Below, in pieces: positions 62,990 through 64,000 of a stretch of DNA of 64,000 nucleotides (positions are counted from its first letter, which is position 1; the number at the start of each line of letters is the position of its first letter). The notes beneath the pieces are model-generated. The model was given only the letters and a program-made list of their open reading frames with translations, did no database searches and had not been told where the DNA came from. Made by a program: the position numbers and the translations under genes. Where the stretch lies: assembly GCA_944470555.2 (NCBI GenBank), contig OX104130.1, positions 60,483,491-60,547,490 on the forward strand. The letters are read 5' to 3'. This DNA comes from Heterobilharzia americana. Its lineage: Eukaryota > Platyhelminthes > Trematoda > Strigeidida > Schistosomatidae.

Positions 62990-64000
62990 CCGATAAACCT
63001 CGCCTGGTTAACTAGTTTACTAGTTACTAGCCGGTCCTAAGCCCGGGTAAAGAGGGAAGGTTGGGCATAGGGCTAGCAACCCTACCCCGTAAAACAAATC
63101 TAACCGCTAAAGAAACTTCAAAGCACAAACAAAATATAAAAAATGAAAACAAACTTATTCCCCGCTGGAATCGGAGAGGCGAAATGACGCCAGTTGGTGA
63201 AAGCCTTCGGGAAGCCAATTGGCCGATGTGTCTTCTCTCGATGAAAGCGAAAGTAAACGTGGGGACATGGAATGTCCGCACGATGTTTGAACCCAGTAAG
63301 GCAGCCCAGATTGCAAAGGAGATGAGAAGGTATAACATCGAAGTGCTTGGGATTTGCGAAAGCAGATGGAATGGGAGTGGACTCTCCAAACTGTCAACGG
63401 GAGAATCAATAATCTACTCCGGTCACCCAGACGCCAACCACGAGCACACTGAGGGAGTGGCTATCATGATGTCCTCAAGAGCATCGAAGGCTCTCATGCA
63501 GTGGGAACCAATCTCCTCCAGGATCATGTCAGCAAGATTCAACTCAAAAGGAAGAAAGGTCACAATCATACAATGTTATGCACCTACAAATAATGCAGAG
63601 CAAGAGAAAAAGGAGGAATTCTACAGACAACTTCAGTCAACACTGGACAAGACGTCAGTTGGCGATATCAAAATTCTAATGGGCGACATGAATGCCAAAC
63701 TGGGAGGGGACAACACGGGAAGAGAACTAACCATGGGTCGAGAGGCGCTAGGTGAAATGAATGAGAATGGAGAATTGTTTGCAGAATTCTGTGCATTCAA
63801 CGATTTGGTGATTGGAGGCAGTGTGTTCAGGCACAAGGATATCCACAAAGCGACATGGATTTCACCAGATGGACACACTAAAAACCAAATCGACTTTATC
63901 TCAATCTCAAGAAAATGGAGACGCAGTCTACTTAACACAAGGTCAAGAAGAGGAGCAGATGTAGGTTCAGACCACTATCTAGTGCAAGGAACCTTCGAAA
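62990..64000 (+). mobile_element. Family B RTE retroelement, intact 5' part (continues past window)
   Basis: About 190 bp of 5' leader (GGTCCTAAGCCCGGGTAAAG near 63034) precedes an open frame that is uninterrupted to the window end. It starts about 75 bp after the 3' end of the preceding family B copy, in the same orientation. Leader start is approximate. Confidence 0.85.
63184..64000 (+). CDS. RTE-type endonuclease domain, open at right edge
   Basis: 272 codons from ATG 63184 without a stop. Motifs of the AP-endonuclease fold are all present: VGTWNVRTM (Asn), ICESRWNG (Glu), CYAPTN, ILMGDMNAKLGG (Asp, Asn), ATWISPDG, NQIDFISIS (Asp) and VGSDHYLV (SDH). This enzyme nicks target DNA for target-primed reverse transcription; the RT should follow beyond 64000. 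The frame is also open upstream of 63184, so the true start is uncertain (a second Met is at 63241). Unlike every other RTE-like copy here, this region shows no damage, suggesting a young insertion. Confidence 0.92.
   Translation, partial: MTPVGESLREANWPMCLLSMKAKVNVGTWNVRTMFEPSKAAQIAKEMRRYNIEVLGICESRWNGSGLSKLSTGESIIYSGHPDANHEHTEGVAIMMSSRASKALMQWEPISSRIMSARFNSKGRKVTIIQCYAPTNNAEQEKKEEFYRQLQSTLDKTSVGDIKILMGDMNAKLGGDNTGRELTMGREALGEMNENGELFAEFCAFNDLVIGGSVFRHKDIHKATWISPDGHTKNQIDFISISRKWRRSLLNTRSRRGADVGSDHYLVQGTFE

Overview
The window looks like a blood-fluke (Schistosoma-type flatworm) nuclear genome segment. It is AT-rich and holds one intron-rich animal gene buried in degenerate retroelements of kinds typical of schistosomes: two RTE-like non-LTR families, Penelope-like elements (PLEs) with a GIY-YIG domain, and tRNA-derived SINEs carrying hammerhead ribozymes of the Sm-alpha type. 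Family assignments come from protein motifs read by eye; no database search was possible.

Left part (1-24,320, + strand): the 3' two thirds of an SR-protein kinase (SRPK, CMGC group). Eight exons can be placed from the reading frame and splice sites: 1-135, 6416-6844, 8578-8684, 15751-16236, 17599-17757, 20606-20768, 21267-21907 and 23583-24320. The first four encode the low-complexity spacer that splits SRPK kinase domains, the next three the C-terminal kinase lobe, and the last one and a half an unusually long, partly acidic tail. The N-terminal kinase lobe must lie upstream of the window. The introns are filled by decayed RTE-like copies (family A). Two 1,553-bp inverted arms with one mismatch (2466-4018 and 13959-15511) bracket exons 6416-6844 and 8578-8684.

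Just 3' of the gene (24,641-25,489) an (AT)n tract abuts a 359-bp near-perfect foldback with a 37-nt spacer.

Middle and right (25,490-64,000): no host gene recognised. Layout: family A 3' end (27.8-28.7 kb), PLE fragment (29.9-30.8 kb, -), family A near-full-length copy (33.0-36.8 kb, -), family B 3' ends attached to (ATT)n tracts (31.3, 38.0, 40.3, 47.9 kb), a divergent pair of ribozyme SINEs (38.7-39.3 kb), PLE remnants (42.8-45.3 kb), a head-to-head PLE pair (51.0-53.1 kb), more ribozyme SINEs (47.6, 50.3, 54.9-55.2, 60.8 kb), the best preserved PLE (55.9-57.7 kb, 541 codons open) and, at the right edge, an uninterrupted 5' endonuclease region of a family B RTE element (63.0 kb onward).

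The most notable features are the exon-flanking identical inverted repeat, the foldback downstream of the SRPK stop codon, and the number and paired arrangement of hammerhead-like motifs.
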